NCBI RefSeq assembly: GCF_007197755.1
Contig: NZ_CP041636.1
Span: 966,001-1,030,000, forward strand
Length of the DNA stretch: 64,000 nucleotides
Reading direction: 5' to 3'
Source: Ferrovibrio terrae
GTDB taxonomy: Bacteria; Pseudomonadota; Alphaproteobacteria; Ferrovibrionales; Ferrovibrionaceae
Shown here: one piece after another, positions 36,109-45,047 of the stretch
Layout of the letters: every line of letters starts with the position of its first letter
Numbering within the stretch: the first letter of the stretch is position 1
Notes under the pieces: generated by a model
The model's database searches: none
What the model was told of the DNA's origin: nothing
The model's input: the letters and a program-made list of their open reading frames with translations, nothing else
Position numbers and translations under genes: made by a program

Positions 36109-36948
36109 TTAATGCGCGATGCGGCGCTCCAGCCAGGCCTTCACGGCGAGCGTCAGCAGCGCCAGCAGGGTGAGCGTGCTGGCGGCGGCGAAAGCGCCGA
36201 CCGCGTTATAGTCGTGATAGAGCAGCTCGATCTGCAGCGGCAGCGTGTTGGTCTCGCCGCGCACATTGCCCGACACCACCGAGACGGCGCCGAATTCGCC
36301 GATGGCGCGCGCCGCACAGAGGATGGTGCCGTAGAGCAAAGCCCAGCGGATATTGGGCAGGGTCACACGCCAGAAGATCTGCCAGCCGGCCGCACCCAAA
36401 GTGGTGGCGGCCTCCTCCTGCTCGCTGCCCTGCGCCTGCATCAGCGGGATCAGTTCACGCGCCACGAAAGGACTGGTGACGAACAGCGTGACCAGGAAGA
36501 TCGCCGGCAGGGCGAACATGATCTGGATATCGTGCTCGACCAGGAAATCGCCGAACAGGCCCTGGCCGCCATAGAGCAGGATGTAGGTGACGCCGGCGAC
36601 GATCGGCGAGATCGAGAAGGGAATCTCGATCACGGTCAGCAGCAGCTTCTTGCCGGGGAACTCGAATTTGGCGATCAGCCAGGCGGCGCCGACGCCGAAT
36701 ACCAGATTGACCGGCACGACCGCAATCGCGACCACCACGGTGAGCAGCACGGCATGCAGCGTATCGGGCTGCAGGATTCCGGCAACGTAAGTCGCCCAGC
36801 CCTTCGACAGCGCCTGGGTGAAGATCACCACCACCGGCGCGACGATGAACAACGCGGTCAGCGTGACGCCGAGCAGGATCAGGATCAGTGGCAGCCGTGA
36901 CGGGCTGGCCGCCGCAGGTGCAGAATGAAACGCAGCATCGGCAGCCAT
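36109..36948 (-). CDS. cysW: Sulfate/thiosulfate ABC transporter permease CysW
   Basis: A 279-aa inner-membrane permease with about six helices and the EAA motif for docking the ATPase (EEAATTLGAAGWQIFWRVTLP). FGAVSVVSGNVRGETNTLPL near the C terminus is typical of CysW. It pairs with CysT to form the channel for sulfate uptake. It is last in the cysA-P-T-W operon, 2 nt after cysT. Confidence 0.95.
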   Translation of the reverse strand: MAADAAFHSAPAAASPSRLPLILILLGVTLTALFIVAPVVVIFTQALSKGWATYVAGILQPDTLHAVLLTVVVAIAVVPVNLVFGVGAAWLIAKFEFPGKKLLLTVIEIPFSISPIVAGVTYILLYGGQGLFGDFLVEHDIQIMFALPAIFLVTLFVTSPFVARELIPLMQAQGSEQEEAATTLGAAGWQIFWRVTLPNIRWALLYGTILCAARAIGEFGAVSVVSGNVRGETNTLPLQIELLYHDYNAVGAFAAASTLTLLALLTLAVKAWLERRIAH

Positions 36949-36950
36949 GA

Positions 36951-37817
36951 TCAGCCCTTCATCCTGTAGCGCATATGCCAGGCCTGGATCGCATTGGTGA
37001 CCAGCAGGATGCAGAAGGCGCCGGCCAGCAGCACCACGGCCAAAGCCGCGGCGGCCGGATAATCGTATTCCTCGAGCCGGATGAAGATCAGCAGGGCTGC
37101 AATCTCCGTTTTAAACGGAAGATTGCCGGCGATGAAGATCACCGCGCCGAATTCGCCCAGGCTGCGCGCGAAGGCCAGTGCGCAGCCGGTGAGATAGGCC
37201 GGGAAGATCGCCGGAAAGACCACCTTGCGGAAAATCGCGCCACGGTATGCGCCCAGCGTGGCGGCCGCTTCCTCGACATCGGGCTGGATATCCTCCAGCA
37301 CCGGCTGCACGGTGCGCACCACGAAGGGCACGCTGGTGAATGCCATGGCGATGGCCACGCCGATGATCGTATAGGCCACCTTGATGCCGGCCTCGCCTTC
37401 GAGGATCTGGCCGTACCAGCCGTTCTGGGCATAGAGCGCGGTGAGTGCAATCCCGGCGACAGCAGTGGGCAGCGCGAACGGCAGGTCGATCAGCGCATCG
37501 AGGATGCGTTTGCCGGGAAACTCGTAGCGCACCAGGATCCAGGCCATCAGCAGGCCATAGCCGGCATTGAACAGCGTAGCGAGCGCGGCAGCAGACACCG
37601 TGAGCTGCAAGGAGGCCAGCACGCGCGGGCTGGCGAGCAGGCGCAGAAAACCCTCAGGACCGATCTCGGCCGATTTCAGCAGCAGGGCTGCCAGCGGCAG
37701 CAGCACGATGATGGCGAGATACAGCAGCGTGCCGCCCATCGCGAGGCCGAAGCCGGGCAGCACGCGCCGGGCTTTCACCCGACGCGCAGGACCTGCATGG
37801 ATAGCGACCGCTGTCAT
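36951..37817 (-). CDS. cysT: Sulfate/thiosulfate ABC transporter permease CysT
   Basis: A 288-aa permease, partner of CysW. It has the EAA loop (EEAAATLGAYRGAIFRKVVFP), LIDLPFALPTAVAGIALTAL and FGAVIFIAGNLPFKTEIA, the CysT signature. Six helices are predicted. The gene lies 21 nt after cysP and is followed almost at once by cysW. Confidence 0.95.
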   Translation of the reverse strand: MTAVAIHAGPARRVKARRVLPGFGLAMGGTLLYLAIIVLLPLAALLLKSAEIGPEGFLRLLASPRVLASLQLTVSAAALATLFNAGYGLLMAWILVRYEFPGKRILDALIDLPFALPTAVAGIALTALYAQNGWYGQILEGEAGIKVAYTIIGVAIAMAFTSVPFVVRTVQPVLEDIQPDVEEAAATLGAYRGAIFRKVVFPAIFPAYLTGCALAFARSLGEFGAVIFIAGNLPFKTEIAALLIFIRLEEYDYPAAAALAVVLLAGAFCILLVTNAIQAWHMRYRMKG

Positions 37818-37838
37818 GATTTACTCAAACCTGCCGGA

Positions 37839-38843
37839 TCAGCGATTCACGAAGACCTGGTCGAGGATGCCGCCCTCGGCGAAGTGATCCTTGGTGGCCT
37901 TTTCCCAGCCACCGAACACGTCTTCCACCGTCACCAGCTTGAGCGACGGGAACTGCGCCTTGTACCTGTCCTGCACCTTGGGGTGATGCACGCGGTTGAA
38001 GTTCTTCGCCAGGATATCCTGGCCGGCTTCGCTGTACAGGAAGGTCAGGTAGGCCTGGGCGACCTGCTGGCTGCCGCGCTTGGTGGCGACGCGATCGACC
38101 ACGGCGACCGGGAATTCGGCCAGCACGCTGAGCGACGGCGTGACAAGATCAAAACCCTTGTCGCCATATTCGCGGCGGATGCCATTGGTCTCGGCCTCGA
38201 AGGTGATCAGCACGTCGCCGATCTCGCGCTCGACGAAGGTGGTGGTCGACCCGCGGCCGCCGGTGTCGAAGACCGGCACATTGGCCAGCATCTTCTTGAC
38301 GAAATCCTTGGCCTTGGCCTGATCGCCCTTGTTCTGCTCCAGCGCGAAGGCATAGGCGGCCAGATAGGTGTAGCGCGCATTGCCCGAGGTCTTCGGATTG
38401 GGGAAGACCGACTTCACGTCGGCGCGGACCAGATCGCTCCAGTCCTTCACATTCTTCGGATTGCCCTTGCGCACCAGGAAAGCCGGCAGCGAATAGTAGG
38501 GCGAGGCGTTGTTGGGGAATTTTTTCTGCCAGTCTTTGGCGACGAAATTCTTGTCGGCCAGCACCTGCACATCGGTGAACTGGTTGAAGGTCACCACATC
38601 GGCCTGCAGGCCCTCCATGATCGACCGCGCCTGGCGCGAGGTGCCGGCATGCGACTGCTTGATCTCGATGCCCTGACCCGTCCTGGCCTTCCATTCGGCG
38701 GCGAAGACCGGATTGACCTGGGCAAACAGCTCGCGGCCGATATCGTAGGAGACATTGAGGATTTCGGCCGGGGCCTTGTCCTGCGCCATCACCGGCGCAG
38801 CGAACAACAGGGCGGCAGTGGCGAGAGAGACGATTTTTTTCAT
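37839..38843 (-). CDS. cysP: Periplasmic sulfate-binding protein
   Basis: A 334-aa exported solute-binding protein (signal peptide to AAPVMAQ, about 21 residues). Sbp/CysP hallmarks: NVSYDIGRELFAQVNP, KQSHAGTSRQARSIMEGL, NPKTSGNARYTYLAAY and RGSTTTFVEREIGDVLI. It captures sulfate or thiosulfate for the CysTWA transporter. CysP and Sbp cannot be separated with certainty from sequence alone. Confidence 0.94.
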   Translation of the reverse strand: MKKIVSLATAALLFAAPVMAQDKAPAEILNVSYDIGRELFAQVNPVFAAEWKARTGQGIEIKQSHAGTSRQARSIMEGLQADVVTFNQFTDVQVLADKNFVAKDWQKKFPNNASPYYSLPAFLVRKGNPKNVKDWSDLVRADVKSVFPNPKTSGNARYTYLAAYAFALEQNKGDQAKAKDFVKKMLANVPVFDTGGRGSTTTFVEREIGDVLITFEAETNGIRREYGDKGFDLVTPSLSVLAEFPVAVVDRVATKRGSQQVAQAYLTFLYSEAGQDILAKNFNRVHHPKVQDRYKAQFPSLKLVTVEDVFGGWEKATKDHFAEGGILDQVFVNR

Positions 38844-38878
38844 TGTCGTTTGTCCTGTGGGAGAGACGTCTGGGGAAA

Positions 38879-39973
38879 TTAAGCGCTGGCAGCGCGTTTG
38901 GCCGTGGCAGCCGCCGCCGGACGATGCGCCGGTTCGAAGATGCGGCCGCGCAGGATTTTCAGCCGCACGGCATCGCCACGCCGCAGCGTGCGACCGCGCA
39001 CGGCCTCGCGGGTCAGCTCGACCTCGACCGGCTTGTCGAGGCCGGGCAGCGCGATGTCAAAGCGGAAACTCGGCCCGTTGGAGGCGATGTCGCTGATGCG
39101 CGCGCCAGACGCCGCATCGGCCACCAGATCGATTTCATGCGGCCGCACGAACAGCGTCACCGCGCCATCGCCGGCAGCCACGCGCTCGACCGCAGACGTA
39201 TCGGCATGCGGCAGCACCAGGCGGCCATTGTGCAGTTCGGCCGGCAGTTCGTTCACGCCGCCGAGGAAACGGGCAACGAAAGGACTGGCGGGGTGTTCGT
39301 AGATTTCGTCAGGCGTGCCGACCTGCTCGATGCGGCCTTCGCCCATCAGCACCACGCGGTCGGCCAGCTCAAACGCCTCCTCCTGGTCGTGGGTGACGAA
39401 GATGGTGGTCATGCCGAGCTGCTCATGCAGGCCGCGCAGCCAGCGGCGCAGGTCCTTGCGGATGCGTGCATCCAGCGCGCCGAACGGCTCGTCCAGCAGC
39501 AGGACCTTCGGACGGATCGCGAGTGCGCGCGCCAGTGCCACGCGCTGGCGCTGGCCACCCGACAGCTGCGCCGGATACCGCCCGCCCAGGCCCTCGATCT
39601 GCACCAGCCCGATCAGCTCGTTCACGCGGCTGCGGATCTCGGCTTCCGCCGGGCGGATATCCTTGGGCTGCACGCGCAGGCCAAAGGCGATGTTCTCGAA
39701 CACCGACATATGCTGGAACAGCGCGTAATGCTGGAACACGAAGCCGACGCCGCGGCGCTGCGCCTCGAGCGACAGCCAGTCGGTGCCATCGACCTCGACC
39801 GCGCCGGTATTGGGCCAGTCGAGTCCGGCGAGAATGCGCAGCAGCGTCGTCTTGCCCGACCCCGACGCGCCCAGCAGCGCGATCAGCTCGCCCTCGGCCA
39901 CCTTCAGGTCGATGCCGCGCAGCACCGGCACTTTGCCGAACTGCTTGTGGATGTCCTGGATGTCGATCGTCAT
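38879..39973 (-). CDS. cysA: Sulfate ABC transporter ATPase CysA
   Basis: A 364-aa ATPase energising sulfate import. Walker [12 protein letters not shown] (about 36-46), Q-loop [14 protein letters not shown], signature [15 protein letters not shown], Walker [15 protein letters not shown], then a C-terminal TOBE domain (about 240-345). The ATG at 39973 matches the family ([13 protein letters not shown]). Here cysA is the first gene of the operon, unlike the common cysPTWA order. Confidence 0.95.
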   Translation of the reverse strand: MTIDIQDIHKQFGKVPVLRGIDLKVAEGELIALLGASGSGKTTLLRILAGLDWPNTGAVEVDGTDWLSLEAQRRGVGFVFQHYALFQHMSVFENIAFGLRVQPKDIRPAEAEIRSRVNELIGLVQIEGLGGRYPAQLSGGQRQRVALARALAIRPKVLLLDEPFGALDARIRKDLRRWLRGLHEQLGMTTIFVTHDQEEAFELADRVVLMGEGRIEQVGTPDEIYEHPASPFVARFLGGVNELPAELHNGRLVLPHADTSAVERVAAGDGAVTLFVRPHEIDLVADAASGARISDIASNGPSFRFDIALPGLDKPVEVELTREAVRGRTLRRGDAVRLKILRGRIFEPAHRPAAAATAKRAASA

Positions 39974-40077
39974 GGAAATGGCCTGCTGTAAACTGTGCGG
40001 CGGAGTTTCCACACAGCTAGCGCAGGCGTCAATGGATTTAAACTGTATTTGTGCGTAATTTATTTTTAGTACAGTGA

Positions 40078-40091
40078 GTTATTGTTATAAC
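40078..40091. promoter_or_regulatory. AT-rich inverted repeat upstream of cysA
   Basis: GTTAT (40078-40082), TGTT, ATAAC (40087-40091) is a perfect inverted repeat in an unusually AT-rich 127-nt gap upstream of cysA. Its TTAT/ATAA halves are the kind of sequence bound by LysR-type regulators such as CysB or Cbl, but no regulator gene is adjacent. Confidence 0.35.
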
Positions 40092-40139
40092 TGATGTCGA
40101 GAATTTATACATCTAATTGATATTAAATAATTTTTGACT

Positions 40140-40691
40140 TCAGACCAGCAGCTCGAACGGGTCATGCCGGACGTCCGTGTCCGGCTCCGGCGGCAGCATA
40201 CGCAGCGGCCCGGCGCGGAAATCGCTCGCGGTCAGCGTCGCCGCCAGCATCACGCAGCCGACATCATCCCCCCTGTCCGCCATGGGCAGGGCCAGGCGGT
40301 TGCAGGTGATGATATTGGGCGGATCGCCCGTGGTCAGGCCGGGCAGCTTGTAGGTGCTGCGACAGTAGACCGGCCGGCGATGCCGGATCAGTTCGGCCAG
40401 CAGGTCGCGCATATGCTGCATGTAGGCCTGATTGGTCAGGCTGCCATAAGCGGCGGCATCCATGCCTTCGGGCAGTTCGCGGAACCAGCGCGTGATCTCG
40501 GCCCCGGCGAGGCGCAGCCGGCTGAGATCGAAATCGCCCTGGGTGGTTTGCGCGACGATCAGATGCGGCAGCACAGTGCGCGGAATCGTGGCGGCATCGA
40601 GCTGCCGGATATCGGGGATGCCGCTGGTCTGGCGCAGGCTGCACCAGAAGTCATGCGCGGCACGGAGGACCGGGTTGTCGTCGAGGGTCAT
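40140..40691 (-). CDS. PAS_5 family protein upstream of the cys operon
   Basis: A 183-aa PAS_5 protein: FWCSLRQTSGIPDIRQLDAATIPRTVLPHLIV, DLSRLRLAGAEITRWFRELPEG and RRPVYCRSTYKLP. It is the close paralogue of the gene at 35430-35984, with the sulfate importer between them, and is transcribed in the same direction 166 nt ahead of cysA. A conserved YCRS Cys may be redox-relevant. Function not known. Confidence 0.8.
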   Translation of the reverse strand: MTLDDNPVLRAAHDFWCSLRQTSGIPDIRQLDAATIPRTVLPHLIVAQTTQGDFDLSRLRLAGAEITRWFRELPEGMDAAAYGSLTNQAYMQHMRDLLAELIRHRRPVYCRSTYKLPGLTTGDPPNIITCNRLALPMADRGDDVGCVMLAATLTASDFRAGPLRMLPPEPDTDVRHDPFELLV

Positions 40692-40744
40692 GGGTATCGC
40701 CCGAATTACGATACAACGAAACTAAAGCTAGGCGCTCAGACCAA

Positions 40745-41497
40745 TTATGCTGCGCGCTTTTTCTTCGCGTGACTAACACAATCATCTACGAAGCTATCTA
40801 CCTCTTCTTCATCGAGCGCTTCGAATACAATACCGCCGCCGAACTTATTGATCGCCTTCATAAACTCTCGGAAATTGTCTTGGTGTCCGATAATCCAGGA
40901 CTGATCCCTCATGGCCTTGAGGACAGAGGTCGCAATACCTTGGCGGCTGGTCATCCAGATGCGTTCAACAAAGTTGCTGCGAATATCGAGAGTTTTCAAA
41001 ATCAGGCTCAGCGCGCCTTCCACATCGTTCGGCATGCAGGTTTTCGCGATGTGATAATTCCACCATAACCTGGATAGGGCATGGTCATCACGGATGCCGG
41101 TCTGCGTTGACGCAAACATATGCTTGCTGATCGCTATGGGCAGCTTCTCGTCGGCCTCACCATCTAGCCAGCGCGCCTTCGAATACTCGAAAGCCTCGAC
41201 ATGCGACAAATGGACCCAGATGCGTTCCTCATTCGCCATAGCGGGCGTGAGGCCCGCAAGAGCTTTACCCACGATTTTAGAATTTTCGAGGTCGATGGCC
41301 GCAACCGATTGAGGCTTATTCTTGTCGAGGGTTTTGAGCAAGTCGTTGTCAAACTCAACTCCAAGAGTGATGTCCCACGACGCGTTTTCGGCTGAATCCC
41401 TGAACCCAGCTCCCTTATAGCACCCCAGATTGGAGGTGATTGAGGCCCGCAGTTCAACCAAAGCCTTGTCGGAAAGATATTTGATTTGACCGGTCAC
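40745..41497 (-). CDS. Unknown protein of the ATPase operon (DUF6339-like)
   Basis: A 250-aa soluble protein beginning at GTG 41497, which overlaps the TAG of the preceding gene (TAGTG), so it is translationally coupled. ALSRLWWNYHIAKTC in the middle and the opening FRDSAENA...LGVEFDNDLLKTL recall the DUF6339 family, a weak resemblance from memory. Charged C terminus (HAKKKRAA). No catalytic motif is seen. It is the last of four coupled genes in the island that includes a cytosine methyltransferase and Vsr; a role in DNA restriction or defence is inferred from context only. Confidence 0.65.
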   Translation of the reverse strand: MTGQIKYLSDKALVELRASITSNLGCYKGAGFRDSAENASWDITLGVEFDNDLLKTLDKNKPQSVAAIDLENSKIVGKALAGLTPAMANEERIWVHLSHVEAFEYSKARWLDGEADEKLPIAISKHMFASTQTGIRDDHALSRLWWNYHIAKTCMPNDVEGALSLILKTLDIRSNFVERIWMTSRQGIATSVLKAMRDQSWIIGHQDNFREFMKAINKFGGGIVFEALDEEEVDSFVDDCVSHAKKKRAA

Positions 41498-42327
41498 TAC
41501 AGGCGCTCCATCATCGAGATCGTCTTCCTAAGCGGCGCCCTCAGAAGTTTCTGAGCGATCACTAGTGGAGACTGGTTTCGAGCAGCGGGGTCAATCCCCA
41601 TATCGTCGCACTTTGCCTTGAACACACGGTACCAATGTTTGCCAGTCACGCTGGCGTCCCCGCCCTGCAGAAGCGCGACCACTTCCATCACAGCAGGCAT
41701 GTAGACAGTGTTCAGCATGATGTCTTTGCCACGCGGTATCTCACGGATATTGGCCAGAGCCTTATGCGTCGTGGGCTCCGCGAAGATGGTAATCCGATCC
41801 TGCATCGGATCGACAAAAATCGTTCCGGGCTCCACGTCAGGGCTTTCTGCCAGTTCAAAGATGCTTTCAAACGGCTTGAATTTCTTTTTATCGATAGAGA
41901 AGCTAAACTCTGGGCCCAGCGCAATCACAGACCCTTTCGGCAGATTTACTGCCTCGCCAAACTCCTTATGAATCAGCGGGCTGCTGAAACTTTTTACGTC
42001 GTGAAGCGTCCAGATAACGGGGCGAAGTACTACCTTCCCGAACATTTGGGATGCGTCAAAGAACTTTTCGCTCTTTCCGAGGGGCGCCGCCTGCAGGAAG
42101 TTGAAGTAAGTGCGACGACAGACAAGGAAGTAGCCAATTGATGCACGCTGCGTCTCGACCAGGTCCGCCAGTTCTCTGGAATCCAACGCAAGTTCTGCTA
42201 CAAGCTTGAGTTCACCTTCCGAAGTCATCTGCTGGATAAACTCGCAGCGAAATTCCCCGGTCACATAATCCTGCGAGTATTCGCTCAAGACCGGGTGAGG
42301 GTAACGCATGTGATCGGTGATCTTCAT
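41497..42327 (-). CDS. Unknown protein of the ATPase operon
   Basis: A 276-aa soluble protein with no recognised domain. Its conserved-looking opening is MRYPHPVLSEYSQDYVTGEF. Other features: VLRPVIWTLHDVKSFSS and a hydrophilic C-terminal third ending in LRKTISMMERL. It starts 8 nt after the (frame-restored) end of the GHKL ATPase gene and ends overlapping the start of the next gene. Position and coupling tie it to the ATPase; the function may be specificity, effector or scaffold. Confidence 0.65.
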   Translation of the reverse strand: MKITDHMRYPHPVLSEYSQDYVTGEFRCEFIQQMTSEGELKLVAELALDSRELADLVETQRASIGYFLVCRRTYFNFLQAAPLGKSEKFFDASQMFGKVVLRPVIWTLHDVKSFSSPLIHKEFGEAVNLPKGSVIALGPEFSFSIDKKKFKPFESIFELAESPDVEPGTIFVDPMQDRITIFAEPTTHKALANIREIPRGKDIMLNTVYMPAVMEVVALLQGGDASVTGKHWYRVFKAKCDDMGIDPAARNQSPLVIAQKLLRAPLRKTISMMERL

Positions 42328-42335
42328 AAGGCGGC

Positions 42336-42623
42336 CTATTCAACCGGTGTGACGAAGGCGGAGGTTTCAACCGGACCCACATATGGCGTGTCGAACGTCA
42401 CATCGACCGATACCCGCTCACCCTTTTTGCAATCGATCTCGACAGACGAACCATTCACAACTCCAGCAGAGACCCAAGTAATCAACAAATGTTCTGGTTT
42501 GCTGAGGCCAGTAGCTTCCACTTGGAGTGAGATTTTGCCGCTGGCGGGGGCTGTAAAGAAGAAACGTCTTTTCTGTGGAACCGATGCATCCGGGATCAGA
42601 TTGCGCTCGCCCTGCAGCTCGAC
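42336..42623 (-). pseudogene. Displaced C-terminal segment of the GHKL ATPase (frameshift)
   Basis: Ninety-five codons in another frame directly follow the ATPase gene and read as a natural C terminus: VELQGERNLIPDASVPQKRR, then FFFTAPASGKISLQVEATGL, SKPEHLLITWVSAGVV and a beta-rich end at TAG 42336. The ATPase frame instead stops at 42596 after a low-value tail. Adding one G to the CC/GG pair at 42623-42624 would join the two. The following gene then starts only 8 nt away, as expected in a compact operon. Confidence 0.7.
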
Positions 42624-44266
42624 CGAGCGTGCTCGGGGCGTCCCTTGGGCTTAGGGTCGTTGTCGCGATCACCATCGCCTTCACCATCACCGTGGCCTTC
42701 GCCGAAGCCGGGTATATCCCCGGGCTTTTCGCTGATCGGCTGATCTCCCGGTCCGTCAACTGGCGGCTGGTCCTCGTCTTCGCTTTTGGCAGCCGCAACT
42801 GTCTTCTTCTTGGGCGGAGACTTCATGACCGGCGTAGGCTTCAGAGCCTTAGGGTCTGTCTCTGTCGCTGCATCATCTTCCTGACGTGTCTGATCTGAAG
42901 CGAAAAAGTCGCTGAGCTCATCAAGTTCGATTTTGCTCTTGGCTTCAGTCCTGGCGAGGCCTTTGAGACGTGCTCTGATTTGCTTGGCAAGCCGCTCGAA
43001 TGCGCGTTGGCCCTGCTCCCTTAGAGCTGGGTCAGAAATTCTTTCCGCGGAAAGATCGTCGTGACGCGGCCCTTCGAGACGCTTGAACCACTCCCCTTCG
43101 CCTTTCCCGACCGGCTCAATGATTGCGGAAAAGTCGCGATACAATGGAAAATTCTTGAAGGGCTCATTAAAGTGGGACAGGCTTTTCGTGATGTACATAC
43201 CATTTCTGATGATACCCACGGTATAATTCAGTCCATCCCGCAGCAGGACGCTCACCCGGACTTTTCCAAGCTCTGGGACATCCAATTCGCTGATGATTGT
43301 TTTTTCATCGATCAGGCAGGCATGTAAATTTTTCGCAACCTCAAAAGGTTCTGAAGCATTGAGTTGCTTTACGGCTTCAAGGATTTTCGCATCGCGAAGC
43401 ATAGACTGCAGTGTGTTGCGGTTGATCTTGATCGATCCTTTATCTATCTCAAACTCCATTTCCCGCTGTTCGATTGCACAGAAAAAATTCATGATGATCG
43501 CCGCGGCCATTTCATACCGCCAGTCGGTCTTGTTGTGCCGCATGCAAATGGAAAAAATGGAGGTGCCGCGTGTTTCGCGCAGCATCCATGCTGGAATCTC
43601 TTTGGGATTGTCGAGCGGCATATAGCCTTGGAGCCTGCCCCAATAACCTTTACGGCGCCGCTGTTTTCCGGCCTTGTCTCTGTGTGAGATGAAAAGCGTT
43701 TTTCCCATGCACAGAAAATGATCGCTACCGTTCTCGTCCTTGTACTGGGTAGAGAAGAATGCGGTGTGGATGTCCGAGAGAGCAAATACTGCGTTCTTGC
43801 CGATGCCGAACGAGCCACCCGAACTGATGTCTTCCTTGGTACTTGATCCTTCAGTCTTGGCAAGAGTGTGAAACGGCCTGCCCTCTTCGCACGGACCGGT
43901 TGCTCCCTTGGTATTGTAATCCGCGATCTTGAGAACTGTGATTTCGCTTGCGTCCAGCACTTGGACTGCGTGCTGGAAGAATCCCTTTTCTTTCTCATTG
44001 CGCGGACGATCCGCCTTTTCCAAGCAGACAGTGGCCGCCGCCCGGAACTCTTCGATCGATGGAAACTCTGAAGCTTTGATCGACAGAACATCGAATGTGA
44101 TGCGCACCGGCTTGTCGGCGTCGAGCCTCGCATCCCGGCTGTTCTGGCCCATTTCGCGCGCCACTGCTGCGAAAGGCCGATCCTTAAAGAATTCGATTCC
44201 CGACTCGCTCAGACCCTCCGAGTCGCCCCCGGTGTTTTCAAGAAATTCCAACCCGATTTTAGTCAT
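42596..44266 (-). CDS. GHKL (Hsp90/MutL-like) ATPase of the island, frameshifted near its end
   Basis: A 556-aa protein as read, about 640 aa if the frameshift near 42623 is restored. The N-terminal ATPase has the GHKL boxes: EMGQNSRDAR (N-box, about 38-47), IADYNTKGATG, and SGGSFGIGKNAVFALSD (glycine lid). A middle region and a highly charged Asp/Gly/Lys/Pro-rich linker (GEGHGDGEGDGDRDNDPKPK) precede the displaced beta-rich C-terminal part. Such ATPases act as conformational switches, as in MutL or MORC proteins. It starts on the TGATG junction with the small upstream gene. Confidence 0.82.
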   Translation of the reverse strand: MTKIGLEFLENTGGDSEGLSESGIEFFKDRPFAAVAREMGQNSRDARLDADKPVRITFDVLSIKASEFPSIEEFRAAATVCLEKADRPRNEKEKGFFQHAVQVLDASEITVLKIADYNTKGATGPCEEGRPFHTLAKTEGSSTKEDISSGGSFGIGKNAVFALSDIHTAFFSTQYKDENGSDHFLCMGKTLFISHRDKAGKQRRRKGYWGRLQGYMPLDNPKEIPAWMLRETRGTSIFSICMRHNKTDWRYEMAAAIIMNFFCAIEQREMEFEIDKGSIKINRNTLQSMLRDAKILEAVKQLNASEPFEVAKNLHACLIDEKTIISELDVPELGKVRVSVLLRDGLNYTVGIIRNGMYITKSLSHFNEPFKNFPLYRDFSAIIEPVGKGEGEWFKRLEGPRHDDLSAERISDPALREQGQRAFERLAKQIRARLKGLARTEAKSKIELDELSDFFASDQTRQEDDAATETDPKALKPTPVMKSPPKKKTVAAAKSEDEDQPPVDGPGDQPISEKPGDIPGFGEGHGDGEGDGDRDNDPKPKGRPEHARSSCRASAI

Positions 44267-44487
44267 CAGAGTTTGAAACCTTCCTCTTTGCTTGAGTTTT
44301 CCCCCCCAAACCGAGCCTTCGCTGCATCCAACTCCTTTTGCAGCGCCCGGAAAATCTTCCTGATGTCCTCATCAGTGTAAGCGTAGGCGCTACGATTGGA
44401 GAGATTTCCAATCAACTGGATATCTTTGACAGTACGATTTACTCGGGCCTCAGCTAGCTCGACAAATTTTGCTCGTTTATCACGCAT
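44266..44487 (-). CDS. Small coiled-coil-like protein heading the ATPase operon
   Basis: A 73-aa hydrophilic protein (RAKFVELAEARVNRTVKDI; LIGNLSNRSAYAYTDEDIRK; IFRALQKELDAAKARFG). LIGNLSNRS is followed by a Y/T/D/E helix and then a basic helix. I recall similar short proteins beside GHKL ATPases but no named family. Its TGA overlaps the ATG of the ATPase by one base. It is the first gene of the four-gene unit, divergent from vsr across an AT-rich gap. No ribosome binding site is obvious. Confidence 0.65.
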   Translation of the reverse strand: MRDKRAKFVELAEARVNRTVKDIQLIGNLSNRSAYAYTDEDIRKIFRALQKELDAAKARFGGENSSKEEGFKL

Positions 44488-44636
44488 AATTGGATCAACC
44501 CATGATACATTTTTAATATGTTATGATTTATAGACATTATATTACAAACAAACTGCGGTAAAGGGGGATATTTGTAAGATTAGCCGCGATATTATCTCTT
44601 TGATTCAACGAGGAATATTATCATTATCAACAGATT
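44488..44636. promoter_or_regulatory. AT-rich divergent promoter region of the island
   Basis: A 149-nt gap that is visibly AT-rich against a GC-rich chromosome (for example ATACATTTTTAATATGTTATG). It separates the ATPase operon (minus) and vsr (plus) and should hold both promoters. No classic inverted repeat longer than 6 bp was found. Confidence 0.5.
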
Positions 44637-45047
44637 ATGGATGTACTGACCTCAGAGCAGCGCCGCCAAAATATGCAGGCGATCCGGGCCAAAGACACCG
44701 GAATTGAAAAGACGATTCGTCGCATTGTCTGGCGGCTCGGCTATCGCTACCGGCTAAACTCAAAAAGCGTCATTGGGCGACCCGACCTCGCCTTTATCTC
44801 ACGGCGTAAGGCAATTTTTGTACATGGCTGCTTCTGGCACAGACATCCAGGATGCCGCCTGACAACCACGCCGAAAACCAATCCGGAAAAATGGCAGAAG
44901 AAATTCACGGCAAACATCGCCCGCGACACATTGGTGCAGCAGAAACTGCAGGAAGCGGGCTGGAAGTCTCTGGTGATCTGGGAGTGCGAAATTAAAGATC
45001 GGGCAGCCCTGACGGAACGCCTGCAGGCCTTTCTGTCAGAAAGCTGA
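44637..45047 (+). CDS. vsr: Very short patch repair endonuclease
   Basis: A 136-aa nuclease of the Vsr family that nicks T:G mismatches made when 5-methylcytosine is deaminated. The N-terminal LTSEQRRQNMQAIRAKDT, the active-site Asp in GRPDLAFISRRKAIFVHG, and the metal/zinc stretch GCFWHRHPGC are present. It protects sites methylated by the adjacent cytosine methyltransferase, with which it overlaps tail-to-tail by 12 nt. Confidence 0.95.
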   Translation: MDVLTSEQRRQNMQAIRAKDTGIEKTIRRIVWRLGYRYRLNSKSVIGRPDLAFISRRKAIFVHGCFWHRHPGCRLTTTPKTNPEKWQKKFTANIARDTLVQQKLQEAGWKSLVIWECEIKDRAALTERLQAFLSES

